The translations under genes and the position numbers were made by a program. The notes under the pieces are model-generated. The model was not told the DNA's origin. It saw nothing but the letters and a program-made list of their open reading frames with translations, and ran no database searches. A DNA stretch of 6,097 nt from Akkermansiaceae bacterium. GTDB lineage: Bacteria; Verrucomicrobiota; Verrucomicrobiia; Verrucomicrobiales; Akkermansiaceae. This document shows, piece after piece, positions 5,698-6,097 of the stretch (position 1 is its first letter; each line of letters starts with the position of its first letter). The stretch spans positions 1 through 6,097 of the forward strand of contig JABHEX010000009.1 of assembly GCA_018676385.1 (NCBI GenBank). Reading direction: 5' to 3'.

Positions 5698-6097
5698 ATG
5701 GCGAGAAACAACAACAGTGATGATGAGGGGATGAATCTTGATTCCCTTATGGACGCGCTCACCAATGTAGTGGCGGTTCTTATACTGGTTCTCGTGCTAG
5801 TGCAGGTAGACGTATCCCAGAAGGTGTCTGAGTTCTTGGATAATTTGAAGCCAGCCACAGCCGAAGATATAGCACAAAACGAAGCTTTGTTGAAGCAGTC
5901 GGAGAACGATAAAGTGAATCTGCTGAAAATGTTAGAAGACGCGGCCCCCAAGCCCGAAGAAATCCAGAGGGAGCAGACAGATCTCGCCATTTTAGAGAAG
6001 GACGCGAAGTTAAGAGAGGATCTTCTCATAGAGCTTGATGAGCTTAGAAAAATGGAGGCGAAATCACGTGCGGCTAGAAATGTTGAGCAAAAAAAAA
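5698..6097 (+). CDS. Second TolR/ExbD-like protein, Asp-bearing (partial, 3' end missing)
   Basis: An open frame of 133 codons running off the right edge, starting 11 bases after the preceding stop. After an acidic N-terminus, MNLDSLMDALTNVVAVL aligns with the ExbD helix start (INVTPFIDVMLVLL), placing Asp19 (codon 5752-5754) at the essential proton-carrying Asp. The single membrane helix is about 17-37, and a charged coiled coil follows (about 55-133), rich in Glu, Lys and Leu, to the cut. A C-terminal periplasmic domain like that of its neighbour may follow beyond the window. It shares the MAR- start and overall layout with the preceding protein, so the two probably arose by duplication and pair in one complex. 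The ATG at 5698 is preferred over Met12, which would leave almost nothing before the helix. The window ends inside a run of nine A (6089-6097). Confidence 0.8.
   Translation, partial: MARNNNSDDEGMNLDSLMDALTNVVAVLILVLVLVQVDVSQKVSEFLDNLKPATAEDIAQNEALLKQSENDKVNLLKMLEDAAPKPEEIQREQTDLAILEKDAKLREDLLIELDELRKMEAKSRAARNVEQKK

Noticed and set aside
3579..6097. Zorya-type antiphage system
   Set aside because: The channel with a long tail plus a single-helix partner recalls ZorA/ZorB, but the visible partner has no OmpA-type wall-binding domain, there are two partners, and no ZorC, ZorD or ZorE-like gene is in view. The operon is cut at the right, so defence is neither shown nor excluded.

Overview
The window most resembles a chromosomal segment from a Verrucomicrobiota-type bacterium. 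This rests on recognised family flavour, not a database search: L,D-transpeptidase lipoproteins of a style seen in that phylum, an FmdB-type zinc-ribbon protein with a four-residue spacer in its second Cys pair and a 'FKGSGFYxTDYRSDSYKK'-like core, an N-terminal zinc ribbon fused to a membrane protein, and a general lack of Shine-Dalgarno sequences. Base composition looks moderate, in the mid-40s % GC by eye. No RNA genes, insertion sequences, CRISPR arrays or phage genes are visible.

Left half (1-3277), cell-envelope genes in alternating orientation. The first 54 bases may hold the last codons of a gene entering from the left. Next come an L,D-transpeptidase lipoprotein on the minus strand (143-775), a small FmdB-type zinc-ribbon protein on the plus strand (982-1254), a minus-strand lipoprotein with lysozyme-like motifs (1264-2109), a plus-strand four-helix DUF3147-type membrane protein (2159-2518), and a second L,D-transpeptidase lipoprotein on the minus strand (2627-3277). 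The two transpeptidases would make non-classical peptidoglycan cross-links, and the protein between them may be a muralytic enzyme, so this half looks like a loose wall-remodelling neighbourhood. Each gene appears to have its own promoter. One pair, 1264-2109 and 2159-2518, diverges from a gap of only 49 bases that contains a palindromic -10-like element.

Right half (3579-6097), a co-directional operon that runs off the right edge. The first gene encodes a MotA/TolQ/ExbB-type channel subunit with an N-terminal CxxC...CxxC zinc ribbon, four predicted membrane helices and a long cytoplasmic helical tail. It is followed after 23 and then 11 bases by two TolR/ExbD-like proteins, each with one N-terminal membrane helix and a coiled coil. 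The second of these is cut by the window end. Together they look like an ion-driven stator complex. In the second TolR-like protein the helix aligns with the ExbD/TolR helix and keeps the essential Asp. In the first, the same position is Ser. This suggests a stator with one protonatable and one non-protonatable partner, and is the most interesting observation here. Its cellular role (envelope energisation, motility, defence or other) cannot be decided from this window.
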